Assembly (NCBI RefSeq): GCF_051020975.1
Contig: NW_027478160.1
Location: 11,802,001-11,866,000 of the forward strand
Reading direction: 5' to 3'
DNA: 64,000 nucleotides
Origin: Osmia lignaria lignaria
Lineage: Eukaryota > Arthropoda > Insecta > Hymenoptera > Megachilidae
Below the pieces are notes generated by a model. That model was not told the DNA's origin, did not search any database, and worked only from the letters and a program-made list of their open reading frames with translations. The position numbers and the translations under genes are program-made. Below are positions 1-10,321 of this stretch, piece after piece (the first letter of the stretch is position 1; every line of letters begins with the position of its first letter).

Positions 1-92
1 ATCTCGGAAACGAAGCGAGCTATGGCAAAATGTTAAGAGACCTTATTTGTAGAGAATTAAGTTTCCTACTTTTTATGTTCTACGATATTTTT

Positions 93-98
93 TGATCA
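93..98. other. BclI-type TGATCA site, once per monomer
   Basis: TGATCA follows the second long T-tract in nearly every monomer, so digestion there would give a 322-bp ladder. A few copies have lost it: TGATCG near 2994, 7502, 25531, 49363, 51940 and 54192, TGATCC near 38412, 41310 and 42920, TGATGA near 46464, and TTATCA near 7822 and 9432. Confidence 0.85.
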
Positions 99-108
99 GA
101 TGCGTAGT

Positions 109-134
109 TCTCGAGATATATCAAGATATTTAAA
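109..134. repeat. AT-rich palindromic element with XhoI-type core
   Basis: In type B monomers TCTCGAGA is an 8-bp perfect palindrome containing CTCGAG (110-115), followed by GATATATC, also a perfect palindrome, and AAGATATTTAAAAG. In type A monomers the same place reads TTTTCGAGATATATCGAG, so CTCGAG is lost and GATATATC now sits between two CGAG/CGAG-like flanks. The segment is therefore a diagnostic switch between the two main haplotypes. A role as a protein-binding site is possible but not shown. Confidence 0.7.
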
Positions 135-178
135 AGTTCCGAAGCCGCACCAACATAATAGAGATACAGAAACACCGT

Positions 179-224
179 GGCCCCTTTCTTTGAGATAACT
201 CTGCACTATTGCGAGCTGCAAATG
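179..224 (+). repeat. Internal duplication, copy 1
   Basis: GGCCCCTTTCTTTGAGATAA followed by CTCTGCA closely matches the segment 114 bases downstream, 24 of the first 27 positions against the consensus of copy 2. After a gap, GCGAGCTGCAAATG here corresponds to GCGAGCTATGGCAAAATG there. This copy carries the variable CTATTGC / CTAGTGC / CTACTGC site that defines haplotypes. Confidence 0.75.
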
Positions 225-248
225 CCACTTCCAGCTTAGCTGTGCAGA
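200..248. repeat. Nested inverted repeats (potential stem-loop)
   Basis: TCTGCAC at 200-206 and GTGCAGA at 242-248 are perfect 7-bp complements with a 35-base interior. Inside it, CAGCTTAGCTG at 232-242 is a perfect 5-bp-arm inverted repeat with a one-base centre, and AGCTG at 214-218 pairs with CAGCT at 232-236. The arrangement recurs in almost all monomers with haplotype-specific changes. Whether it extrudes or folds in a transcript is unknown. Confidence 0.65.
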
Positions 249-270
249 AGAAGAACAACAAGAAGAAGAA
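247..270 (+). repeat. GAA/CAA trinucleotide tract in each monomer
   Basis: An almost pyrimidine-free run made only of GAA and CAA triplets: three-fold GAA, CAA twice, then GAA. It is strongly conserved across copies. Variants include GAGGAA in the GCTGAATC-tail haplotype, GGAGAA near 53055, GAGCAA near 6366 and 8942, GAGTAA near 34056 and 36310, and CAAAAAG near 24089 and 25376. Confidence 0.8.
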
Positions 271-292
271 ATATCTCGAAATATGTCCGTCA

Positions 293-356
293 GGCCCCTT
301 CCCTTGAGATATATCTGCAAATATCTCGGAAACGAAGTGAGGTATGGCAAAATGTT
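293..356 (+). repeat. Internal duplication, copy 2
   Basis: GGCCCCTTCCCTTGAGATA, then TCTGCA, an extra stretch of about 18 bases around AATATCTCGGAAACGAA, and GCGAGCTATGGCAAAATG mirror copy 1. The variable GATAAATCTGC / GATATATCTGC / GATAAATATGC / GCTGAATCTGC positions sit here. The two copies suggest that the 322-bp monomer grew from a shorter ancestral unit. Confidence 0.75.
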
Positions 357-364
357 AAGAGACC

Positions 365-415
365 GTTTTTGTAGAGAATTAAGTTTCCTACTTTTTATGT
401 TCTATGATATTTTTT
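365..415 (+). repeat. T-tract block of the monomer
   Basis: Three runs of five or six T (366-370, 392-396, 410-415 in this copy) lie in an A+T-rich segment of about 50 bases between GTTAAGAGACC and TGATCA. It holds the second haplotype switch: AAGTTTCCTACTTTTTATG in type B against ATGTTTCCTACAATTTATG in type A. Curvature is plausible, but the tracts are not evenly phased at 10-11 bases. Confidence 0.6.
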
Positions 416-417
416 GA

Positions 418-642
418 TCAGACGCGTAGTTCTCGAGATATATCAAGATATTTAAAAGTTCCGAAGCCGCACCAACATAATAGAGATACAGAAACACCGT
501 GGCCCCTTTCTTTGAGATAACTCTGCACTATTGCGAGCTGTAAATGCCACTTCCAGCTTAGCTGTGCAGAAGAAGAACAACAAGAAGAAGAAATATCTCG
601 AAATATGTCCGTCAGGCCCCTTCCCTTGAGATATATCTGCAA
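418..642 (-). other. Recurrent 74-codon open frame, judged non-coding
   Basis: An open frame of 74 codons on the minus strand recurs at this position in about 188 of about 199 monomers. The translation is low in similarity to anything I recognise and is rich in Ser and Cys where it reads the GAA/CAA tract backwards. Several facts argue against a gene. The first codon is TTG (complement of 640-642) and no in-frame ATG was seen in the consensus. The 322-bp period is one more than a multiple of three, so reading through changes frame each monomer. Haplotype changes are often amino-acid changing. Stop-bearing copies (for example near 26632, 48900, 51154, 56262, 56906, 58838) are kept and duplicated. 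It is most simply a chance open frame preserved by homogenisation. Confidence 0.8.
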
Positions 643-3600
643 ATATCTCGGAAACGAAGCGAGCTATGGCAAAATGTTAACAGACCTTTTTTGTAGAGAA
701 TTATGTTTCCTACAATTTATGTTCTATGATATTTTTTGATTAGAAGCGTAGTTTTCGAGATATATCGAGATATTTAAAAGTTCCGAAGCCGCACCAACAT
801 AATAGAGATACAGAAACACCGTGGCCCCTTTCTTTGAGATAACTCTGCACTAGTGCGAGCCGCAAATGCCACTTCCAGCTTAGCTGTGCAGAAGAAGAAC
901 AACAAGAAGAAGAAATATCTCGAAATATGCCCGTCAGGCCCCTTCCATTGAGATAAATCTGCAAATATCTCGGAAACGAAGCGAGCTGTGGCAAAATGTT
1001 AAGAGACCTTTTTTGTAGAGAGTTAAGTTTCCTACTTTTTATGTTCTATGATATTTTTTGATCAGATGCGTAGTTCTCGAGATATATCAAGATATTTAAA
1101 AGTTCCGAAGCCGCACCAACATAATAGAGATACAGAAACACCGTGGCCCCTTTCTTTGAGATAACTCTGCACTACTGCGAGCTGCAAATGCCACTTCCAG
1201 CTTAGCTGTGCAGAAGAAGAACAACAAGAAGAAGAAATATCTAGAAATATGTCCGTCAGACCCCTTCCCTTGAGATAAATCTGCAAATATCTCGGAAACG
1301 AAGCGAGCTATGGCAAAATGTTAAGAGACCTTTTTTGTAGAGAATTAAGTTTCCTACTTTTTATGTTCTATGATATTTTTTGATCAGACGCGTAGTTCTC
1401 GAGATATATCAAGATATTTGAAAGTTCCGAAGCCGCACCAACATAATAGAGATACAGAAACACCGTGGCCCCTTTCTTTGAGATAACTCTGCACTATTGC
1501 GAGCTGTAAATGCCACTTCCAGCTTAGCTGTGCAGAAGAAGAACAACAAGAAGAAGAAATATCTCGAAATATGTCCGTCAGGCCCCTTCCCTTGAGATAA
1601 ATATGCAAATATCTCGGAAACGAAGTGAGCTATGGCAAAATGTTAAGAGACCTTTTTTGTAGAGAATTAAGTTTCCTACTTTTTATGTTCTATGATATTT
1701 TTTGATCAGATGCGTTGTTCTCGAGATATATCAAGATATTTAAAAGTTCCGAAGCCGCACCAACATAATAGAGATACAGAAACACCGTGGCCCCTTTCTT
1801 TGAGATAACTCTGCACTATTGCGAGCTGCAAATGCCACTCCCAGCTTAGCTGTGCAGAAGAAGAACAACAAGAAGAAGAAATATCTCGAAATATGTCCGT
1901 CAGGCCCCTTCCCTTGAGATATATCTGCAAATATCTCGGAAACGAAGCGAGCTATGGCAAAATGTTAAGAGACCTTTTTTGTAGAGAATTAAGTTTCCTA
2001 CTTTTTATGTTCTATGATATTTTTTGATCAGATGCGTAGTTCTCGAGATATATCAAGATATTTAAAAGTTCCGAAGCCGCACCAACATAATAGAGATACA
2101 GAAACACCGTGGCCCCTTTCTTTGAGATAACTCTGCACTACTGCGAGCTGCAAATGCCACTTCCAGCTTAGCTGTGCAGAAGAAGAACAACAAGAAGAAG
2201 AAATATCTCGAAATATGTCCGTCAGACCCCTTCCCTTGAGATAAATCTGCAAATATCTCGGAAACGAAGCGAGCTATGGCAAAATGTTAAGAGACCTTTT
2301 TTGTAGAGAATTAAGTTTCCTACTTTTTATGTTCTATGATATTTTTTGATCAGACGCGTAGTTCTCGAGATATATCGAGATATTTAAAAGTTCCGAAGCC
2401 GCACCAACATAATAGAGATACCGAAACACCGTGGCCCCTTTCTTTGAGATAACTCTGCACTAGTGCGAGCCGCAAATGCCACTTCCAGCTTAGCTGTGCA
2501 GAAGAAGAACAACAAGAAGAAGAAATATCTCGAAATATGTCCGTCAGGCCCCTTCCCTTGAGATAAATATGCAAATATCTCGGAAACGAAGCGAGCTATG
2601 GCAAAATGTTAAGAGACCTTTTTTGTAGAGAATTAAGTTTCCTACTTTTTATGTTCTATGATATTTTTTGATCAGATGCGTTGTTCTCGAGATATATCAA
2701 GATATTTAAAAGTTCCGAAGCCGCACCAACATAATAGAGATACAGAAACACCGTGGCCCCTTTCTTTGAGATAACTCTGCACTATTGCGAGCTGCAAATG
2801 CCACTTCCAGCTTAGCTGTGCAGAAGAAGAACAACAAGAAGAAGAAATATCTCGAAATATGTCTGTCAGGCCCCTTCCCTTGAGATATATCTGCAAATAT
2901 CTCGGAAACGAAGCGAGCTATGGCAAAATGTTGAGAGTCCTTTTTTGTAGAGAATTAAGTTTCCTACTTTTTATGTTCTATGATATTTTTTGATCGGATG
3001 CGTAGTTCTCGAGATATATCATGATATTTAAAAGTTCCGAAGCCGCACCAACATAATAGAGATACAGAAACACCGTGGCCCCTTTCTTTGAGATAACTCT
3101 GCACTATTGCGCGCTGCAAATGCCACTTCCAGCTTAGCTGTGCAGAAGAAGAACAACAAGAAGAAGAAATATCTCGAAATATGCCCGTCAGGCCCCTTCC
3201 ATTGAGATAAATCTGCAAATATCTCGGAAACGAAGCGAGCTATGGCAAAATGTTAAGAGACCTTTTTTGTAGAGAATTAAGTTTCCTACTTTTTATGTTC
3301 TATGATATTTTTTGATCAGATGCGTAGTTCTCGAGATATATCAAGATATTTAAAAGTTCCGAAGCCGCACCAACATAATAGAGATACAGAAACACCGTGG
3401 CCCCTTTCTTTGAGATAACTCTGCACTACTGCGAGCTGCAAATGCCACTTCCAGCTTAGCTGTGCAGAAGAAGAACAACAAGAAGAAGAAATATCTCGAA
3501 ACATGTCCGTCAGACCCCTTCCCTTGCGATAAATCTGCAAATATCTCGGAAACGAAGCGAGCTATTGCAAAACGTTAAGAGACCTTTTTTGTAGAGAATT

Positions 3601-5218
3601 AGGTTTCCTACTTTTTATGTTCTATGATATTTTTTGATCAGATGCGTAGTTCTCGAGATATATCAAGATATTTAAAAGCTCCGAAGCTGCACCAACATAA
3701 TAGAGGTACAGAAACACCGTGGCCCCTTTCTTTGAGATAACTCTGCACTAGTGCGAGCCGCAAATGCCACTTCCAGCTTAGCTGTGCAGAAGAAGAACAA
3801 CAAGAAGAAGAATTATCTCGAAATATGTCCGTCAGGCCCCTTCCCTTGAGATAAATCTGCAAATATCTCGGAAACGAAGCGAGCTATGGCAAAATGTTAA
3901 GAGACCTTTTTTGTAGAGAATTAAGTTTCCTACTTTTTATGTTCTATGATATTTTTTGATCAGATGCGTAGTTCTCGAGATATACCAACATATTTAAAAG
4001 TTCCGAAGCCGCACCAACATAATAGAGATACAGAAACACCGTGGCCCCTTTCTTTGAGATAACTCTGCACTATTGCGAGCTGCAAATGCCACTTCCAGCT
4101 TAGCTGTGCGGAGGAAGAACAACAAGAAGAAGAAATATCTCGAAATATGTCCGTCAGGCCAGTTCCTTTGAGCTGAATCTGCAAATATCTCGGAAACGAA
4201 GCGAGCTATGGCAAAATGTTAAGAGACGTTTTTTGTAGAGAATTATGTTTCCTACAATTTATGTTCTATGATATTTTTTGATCAGAAGCGTAGTTTTCGA
4301 GATATATCGAGATATTTAAAAGTTCCGAAGCCGCACCAACATAATAGAGATACAGAAACACCGTGGCCCCTTTCTTTGAGATAACTCTGCACTAGTGCGA
4401 GCCGCAAAAACCACTTCCAGCTTAGCTGTGCAGAAGAAGAACAACAAGAAGAAGAAATATCTCGAAATATGTCCGTCAGGCCCCTTCCCTTGAGATAAAT
4501 ATGCAAATATCTCGGAAACGAAGCGAGCTATGGCAAAATGTTAAGAGACCTTTTTTGTAGAGAATTAATTTTCCTACAATTTATGTTCTATGATATTTTT
4601 TGATCAGAAGCGTAGTTTTCGAGATATATCAAGATATTTAAAAGTTCCGAAGCCGCACCAACATAATAGAGATACAGAAACACCGTGGCCCCTTTCTTTG
4701 AGATAACTCTGCACTATTGCGAGCTGTAAATGCCACTTCCAGCTTAGCTGTGCAGAAGAAGAACAACAAGAAGAAGAAATATCTCGAAATATGTCCGTCA
4801 GGCCCCTTCCCTTGAGATATATCTGCAAATATCTCGGAAACGAAGCGAGCTATGGCAAAATGTTAAGAGACCTTTTTTGTAGAGAATTATGTTTCCTACA
4901 ATTTATGTTCTATGATATTTTTTGATCAGAAGCGTAGTTTTCGAGATATATCGAGATATTTAAAAGTTCCGAAGCCGCACCAACATAATAGAGATACAGA
5001 AACACCGTGGCCCCTTTCTTTGAGATAACTCTGCACTAGTGCGAGCTGCAAATGCCACTTCCAGCTTAGCTGTGCGGAGGAAGAACAACAAGAAGAAGAA
5101 ATATCTCGAAATATGTCCGTCAGGCCAGTTCCTTTGAGCTGAATCTGCAAATATCTCGGAAACGAAGCGAGCTATGGCAAAATGTTAAGAGACGTTTTTT
5201 GTAGAGAATTATGTTTCC

Positions 5219-5222
5219 TAAC
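5219..5222 (+). other. One-base insertion in monomer
   Basis: CCTAACAATT for CCTACAATT lengthens this unit to 323 bases. Confidence 0.85.
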
Positions 5223-6528
5223 AATTTATGTTCTATGATATTTTTTGATCAGAAGCGTAGTTTTCGAGATATATCGAGATATTTAAAAGTTCCGAAGCCG
5301 CACCAACATAATAGAGATACAGAAACACCGTGGCCCCTTTCTTTGAGATAACTCTGCACTAGTGCGAGCCGCAAATGCCACTTCCAGCTTAGCTGTGCAG
5401 AAGAAGAACAACAAGAAGAAGAAATATCTCGAAATATGTCCGTCAGGCCCCTTCCCTTGAGATAAATATGCAAATATCTCGGAAACGAAGCGAGCTATGG
5501 CAAAATGTTAAGAGACCTTTTTTGTAGAGAATTAATTTTCCTACTTTTTATGTTCTATGATATTTTTTGATCAGATACGTAGTTCTCGAGATATATCAAG
5601 ATATTTAAAAGTTCCGAAGCCGCACCAATATAATAGAGATACAGAAACACCGTGGCCCCTTTCTTTGAGATAACTCTGCACTATTGCGAGCTGTAAATGC
5701 CACTTCCAGCTTAGCTGTGCAGAAGAAGAACAAGAAGAAGAAGAAATATCTCGAAATATGTCCGTCAGGCCCCTTCCCTTGAGATATATCTGCAAATATC
5801 TCGGAAACGAAGCGAGCTATGGCAAAATGTTAAGAGACCTTTTTTGTAGAGAATTATGTTTCCTACAATTTATGTTCTATGATATTTTTTGATCAGAAGC
5901 GTAGTTTTCGAGATATATCGAGATATTTAAAAGTTCCGAAGCCGCACCAACATAATAGAGATACAGAAACACCGTGGCCCCTTTCTTTGAGATAACTCTG
6001 CACTAGTGCGAGCCGCAAATGCCACTTCCAGCTTAGCTGTGCAGAAGAAGAACAACAAGAAGAAGAAATATCTCGAAATATGTCCGTCAGGCCCCTTCCC
6101 TTGAGATAAATATGCAAATATCTCGGAAACGAAGCGTGCTATGGCAAAATGTTAAGAGACCTTTTTTGTACAGAATTAAGTTTCCTACTTTTTATGTTCT
6201 ATGATATTTTTTGATCAGATGCGTAGTTCTCGAGATATATCAAGATATTTAAAAGTTCCGAAGCCGCACCAACATAATAGAGATACAGAAACACCGTGGC
6301 CCCTTTCTTTGAGATAACTCTGCACCATTGCGAGCTGCAAATGCCACTTCCAGCTTAGCTGTGCAGAGCAAGAACAACAAGAAGAAGAAATATCTCGAAA
6401 TATGTCCGTCAGGCCAGTTCCTTTGAGCTGAATCTGCAAATATCTCGGAAACGAAGCGAGCTATGGCAAAATGTTAAGAGACGTTTTTTGTAGAGAATTA
6501 TGTTTCCTACAATTTATGTTCTATGATA

Positions 6529-6533
6529 TTTTT
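6529..6533 (+). other. One-base deletion in T-run
   Basis: Five T instead of six before GATCAG shortens this unit to 321 bases. A homopolymer change could be biological or a sequencing error. Confidence 0.8.
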
Positions 6534-7529
6534 GATCAGAAGCGTAGTTTTCGAGATATATCGAGATATTTAAAAGTTCCGAAGCCGCACCAACATAATA
6601 GAGATACAGAAACACCGTGGCCCCTTTCTTTGAGATAACTCTGCACTAGTGCGAGCCGCAAATGCCACTTCCAGCTTAGCTGTGCAGAAGAAGAACAACA
6701 AGAAGAAGAAATATCTCGAAATATGTCCGTCAGGCCCCTTCCCTTGAGATAAATATGCAAATATCTCGGAAACGAAGCGAGCTATGGCAAAATGTTAAGA
6801 GACCTTTTTTGTAGAGAATTAAGTTTCCTACTTTTTATGTTCTATGATATTTTTTGATCAGATACGTAGTTCTCGAGATATATCAAGATATTTAAAAGTT
6901 CCGAAGCCGCACCAACATAATAGAGATACAGAAACACCGTGGCCCCTTTCTTTGAGATAACTCTGCACTATTGCGAGCTGTAAATGCCACTTCCAGCTTA
7001 GCTGTGCAGAAGAAGAACAACAAGAAGAAGAAATATCTCGAAATATGTCCGTCAGGCCCCTTCCCTTGAGCTGAATCTGCAAATATCTCGGAAACGAAGC
7101 GAGCTATGGCAAAATGTTAAGAGACGTTTTTTGTAGAGAATTATGTTTCCTACAATTTATGTTCTATGATATTTTTTGATCAGAAGCGTAGTTTTCGAGA
7201 TATATCGAGATATTTAAAAGTTCCGGAGCCGCACCAACATAATAGAGATACAGAAACACCGTGGCCCCTTTCTTTGAGATAACTCTGCACTAGTGCGAGC
7301 CGCAAATGCCACTTCCAGCTTAGCTGTGCAGAAGAAGAACAACAAGAAGAAGAAATATCTCGAAATATGTCCGTCAGGCCCCTTCCCTTGAAATATATCT
7401 GCAAATATCTCGGAAACGAAGCGAGCTATGGCAAAATGTTAAGAAACCGTTTTTGTAGAGAATTAAGTTTCCTACTTTTTATGTTCTATGATATTTTTTG
7501 ATCGGACGCGTAGTTCTCGAGATATATCA

Positions 7530-9139
7530 AGATATTTAAAAGTTCCGAAGCCGCACCAACATAATAGAGATACAGAAACACCGTGGCCCCTTTCGTTGAG
7601 ATAACTCTGCACTAGTACGAGCCGCAAATGCCACTTCCAGCTTAACTGTGCAGAAGAAGAACAACAAGAAGAAGAAATATCTCGAAATATGTCCGTCAGG
7701 CCCCTTCCCTTGAGATAAATCTGCAAATATCTCGGAAACGAAGCGAGCTATGGCAAAATGTTAAGAGACCTTTTTTGTAGAGAATTAAGTTTCCTACTTT
7801 TTATGTTCTATGATATTTTTTTATCAGATGCGTAGTTCTCGAGATATATCAAGATATTTAAAAGTTCCGAAGCCGCACCAACATAATAGAGATACAGAAA
7901 CACCGTGGCCCCTTGCTTTGAGATAACTCTGCACTATTGCGAGCTGCAAATGACACTTCCAGCTTAGCTGTGCAGAAGAAGAACAACAAGAAGAAGAAAT
8001 ATCTCGAAATATGTCCGTCAGGCCAGTTCCTTTGAGCTGAATCTGCAAATATCTCGGAAACGAAGCGAGCTATGGCAAAATGTTAAGAGACATTTTTTGT
8101 AGAGAATTATGTTTCCTACAATTTATGTTCTATGATATTTTTTGATCAGAAGCGTAGTTTTCGAGATATATCGAGATACTTAAAAGTTCCGAAGCCGCAC
8201 CAACATAATAGAGATACAGAAACACCGTGGCCCCTTTCTTTGAGATAACTGTGCACTAGTCCGAGCCGCAAATGCCACTTCCAGCTTAGCTGTGCAGAAG
8301 AAGAACAACAAGTAGAAGAAATATCTCGAAATATGTCCGTCAGGCCCCTTCCCTTGAGATAAATCTGCAAATATCTCGGAAACGAAGCGAGCTATGGCAA
8401 AATGTTAAGAGACCTTTTTTGTAGAGAATTATGTTTCTTACTTTTTATGTTCTATGATATTTTTTGATCAGATGCGTAGTTCTCGAGATATATCAAGATA
8501 TTTAAAAGTTCCGAAGCCGCACCAACATAATAGAGATACAGAAACACCGTGGCCCCTTTCTTTGAGATATCTCTGCACTATTGCGAGCTGCAAATGCCAC
8601 TTCCAGCTTAGCTGTGCAGAAGAAGAACAACAAGAAGAAGAAATATCTCGAAATATGTCCGTCAGGCCACTTCCCTTGAGATAAATCTGCAAATATCTCG
8701 GAAACGAAGCGTGCTATGGCAAAATGTTAAGAAACCTTTTTTGTAGACAATTAAGTTTCCTACTTTTTATGTTCTATGATATTTTTTGATCAGATGCGTA
8801 GTTCTCGAGATATATCAAGATATTTAAAAGTTCCGAAGCCGCACCAACATAATAGAGATACAGAAACACCGTGGCCCCTTTCTTTGAGATAACTCTGCAC
8901 CATTGCGAGCTGCAAATGCCACTTCCAGCTTAGCTGTGCAGAGCAAGAACAACAAGAAGAAGAAATATCTCGAAATATGTCCGTCAGGCCAGTTCCTTTG
9001 AGCTGAATCTGCAAATATCTCGGAAACGAAGCGAGCTATGGCAAAATGTTAAGAGACGTTTTTTGTAGAGAATTATGTTTCCTACAATTTATGTTCTATG
9101 ATATTTTTTGATCAGAAGCGTAGTTTTCGAGATATATCG
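7530..9139 (+). repeat. Five-monomer block, copy 1 (1,610 bp)
   Basis: Bases 7530-8711 match 9140-10321 at every position I compared, an offset of exactly 1,610 bases or five monomers. Shared private variants include CACTAGTACGAG, TTTTTTTATCAG, CCTTGCTTTG, AATGACACTTCC, GAGATACTTAAAAG, CTAGTCCGAG, CAAGTAGAAG, ATGTTTCTTAC and GAGATATCTCTGC. Upstream the copies differ at 7504, 7507, 7516 and 7529; downstream they part at 8712. The remaining part of the block (8712-9139) holds a GCTGAATC-tail unit with GAGCAAGAAC, like that near 6215. Confidence 0.9.
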
Positions 9140-10321
9140 AGATATTTAAAAGTTCCGAAGCCGCACCAACATAATAGAGATACAGAAACACCGTGGCCCC
9201 TTTCGTTGAGATAACTCTGCACTAGTACGAGCCGCAAATGCCACTTCCAGCTTAACTGTGCAGAAGAAGAACAACAAGAAGAAGAAATATCTCGAAATAT
9301 GTCCGTCAGGCCCCTTCCCTTGAGATAAATCTGCAAATATCTCGGAAACGAAGCGAGCTATGGCAAAATGTTAAGAGACCTTTTTTGTAGAGAATTAAGT
9401 TTCCTACTTTTTATGTTCTATGATATTTTTTTATCAGATGCGTAGTTCTCGAGATATATCAAGATATTTAAAAGTTCCGAAGCCGCACCAACATAATAGA
9501 GATACAGAAACACCGTGGCCCCTTGCTTTGAGATAACTCTGCACTATTGCGAGCTGCAAATGACACTTCCAGCTTAGCTGTGCAGAAGAAGAACAACAAG
9601 AAGAAGAAATATCTCGAAATATGTCCGTCAGGCCAGTTCCTTTGAGCTGAATCTGCAAATATCTCGGAAACGAAGCGAGCTATGGCAAAATGTTAAGAGA
9701 CATTTTTTGTAGAGAATTATGTTTCCTACAATTTATGTTCTATGATATTTTTTGATCAGAAGCGTAGTTTTCGAGATATATCGAGATACTTAAAAGTTCC
9801 GAAGCCGCACCAACATAATAGAGATACAGAAACACCGTGGCCCCTTTCTTTGAGATAACTGTGCACTAGTCCGAGCCGCAAATGCCACTTCCAGCTTAGC
9901 TGTGCAGAAGAAGAACAACAAGTAGAAGAAATATCTCGAAATATGTCCGTCAGGCCCCTTCCCTTGAGATAAATCTGCAAATATCTCGGAAACGAAGCGA
10001 GCTATGGCAAAATGTTAAGAGACCTTTTTTGTAGAGAATTATGTTTCTTACTTTTTATGTTCTATGATATTTTTTGATCAGATGCGTAGTTCTCGAGATA
10101 TATCAAGATATTTAAAAGTTCCGAAGCCGCACCAACATAATAGAGATACAGAAACACCGTGGCCCCTTTCTTTGAGATATCTCTGCACTATTGCGAGCTG
10201 CAAATGCCACTTCCAGCTTAGCTGTGCAGAAGAAGAACAACAAGAAGAAGAAATATCTCGAAATATGTCCGTCAGGCCACTTCCCTTGAGATAAATCTGC
10301 AAATATCTCGGAAACGAAGCG
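9140..10321 (+). repeat. Five-monomer block, copy 2 (1,182 bp identical)
   Basis: Second copy of the block at 7530-8711, identical over 1,182 bases, ending at 10322 where GAGC replaces GTGC. The absence of differences makes this among the most recent amplification events in the window, or a recent conversion. Confidence 0.9.

Larger units (their letters stand above)
96..417 (+). repeat. Reference satellite monomer (322 bp), arbitrary register
   Basis: One full unit used here to describe monomer anatomy; the register is arbitrary because the array has no natural start. In order it holds an AT-rich palindromic element (109-134), the conserved GCCGCACCAACATAATAG block (144-161), the first copy of an internal duplication (179-224), an inverted-repeat segment (200-248), a GAA/CAA tract (247-270), ATATCTCG in inverted sense (271-278), the second duplication copy (293-356) and a T-tract block (365-415). 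This copy is a type B unit with GATGCGTAGTTCTCG. It has a private GTGAGGTATGG where most copies read GCGAGCTATGG. Confidence 0.9.
1..3880 (+). repeat. Array segment 1: type B-rich, with a 3-monomer repeat
   Basis: Most units are type B, in GATGCG and GACGCG versions; only the copy at 740-1061 is type A. The GCTGAATC tail and CTGGAA haplotypes are absent. Three successive monomers starting about 1062, 1384 and 1706 are matched by those at 2028, 2350 and 2672: both sets have CTACTGC in the first, a GATAAATATGC tail in the second and the private GCGTTGTTCTCG in the third (1711 and 2677). That is a 966-bp higher-order repeat with some later conversion, since the second units differ at CTATTGC/CTAGTGC. 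Confidence 0.7.
3881..7529 (+). repeat. Array segment 2: type A units with alternating tails
   Basis: Type A monomers with the palindromic GCACTAGTGC and a GATAAATATGC tail start about 4282, 5249, 5893 and 6536. They are interleaved with units carrying the GCTGAATC tail (about 3960, 4926, 6215), giving spacings of three, two and two monomers. The unit at 6858 is a hybrid, with the ordinary CCCCTTCCC beginning and the GCTGAATC end. Two of the window's six single-base length changes fall here (near 5220 and 6529-6533) and cancel each other. Confidence 0.65.

Noticed and set aside
119..150. TATA-like TATTTAAAAG and a Pol III B-box-like GTTCCGAAGCC
   Set aside because: Both are imperfect (the B box has an extra base), there is no matching A box or downstream gene, and they recur in all monomers.
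247..270. Independent microsatellite expansion of GAA
   Set aside because: The tract has almost the same length in every monomer, so it is an inherited part of the unit and not a locus expanding by slippage.
270..345. Hammerhead ribozyme core
   Set aside because: Some satellites encode one, but no CTGANGA followed by a stem and GAAA was found. The nearest strings are CTGAATC on plus and CTGACGG or CTGATCA on minus.
110..350. CENP-B-box-like motif
   Set aside because: I looked for TTCG....A..CGGG on both strands. CTTCGTTTCCGAG on the minus strand begins correctly but lacks the later conserved bases.
418..642. Family of nearly identical 74-84-residue minus-strand proteins
   Set aside because: The first codon is TTG in every copy checked, no in-frame ATG was seen in the consensus, stop-bearing copies are amplified, and the frame is a fixed part of a satellite monomer.
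8454..8684. Plus-strand 76-codon open frame (also at 10064, 19402 and 23910) with an ATG
   Set aside because: It exists only where one substitution removes a stop in GAGATAAC (GAGATATC or GAGACAAC); its first and second copies are simply the duplicated block. No sign of coding selection.
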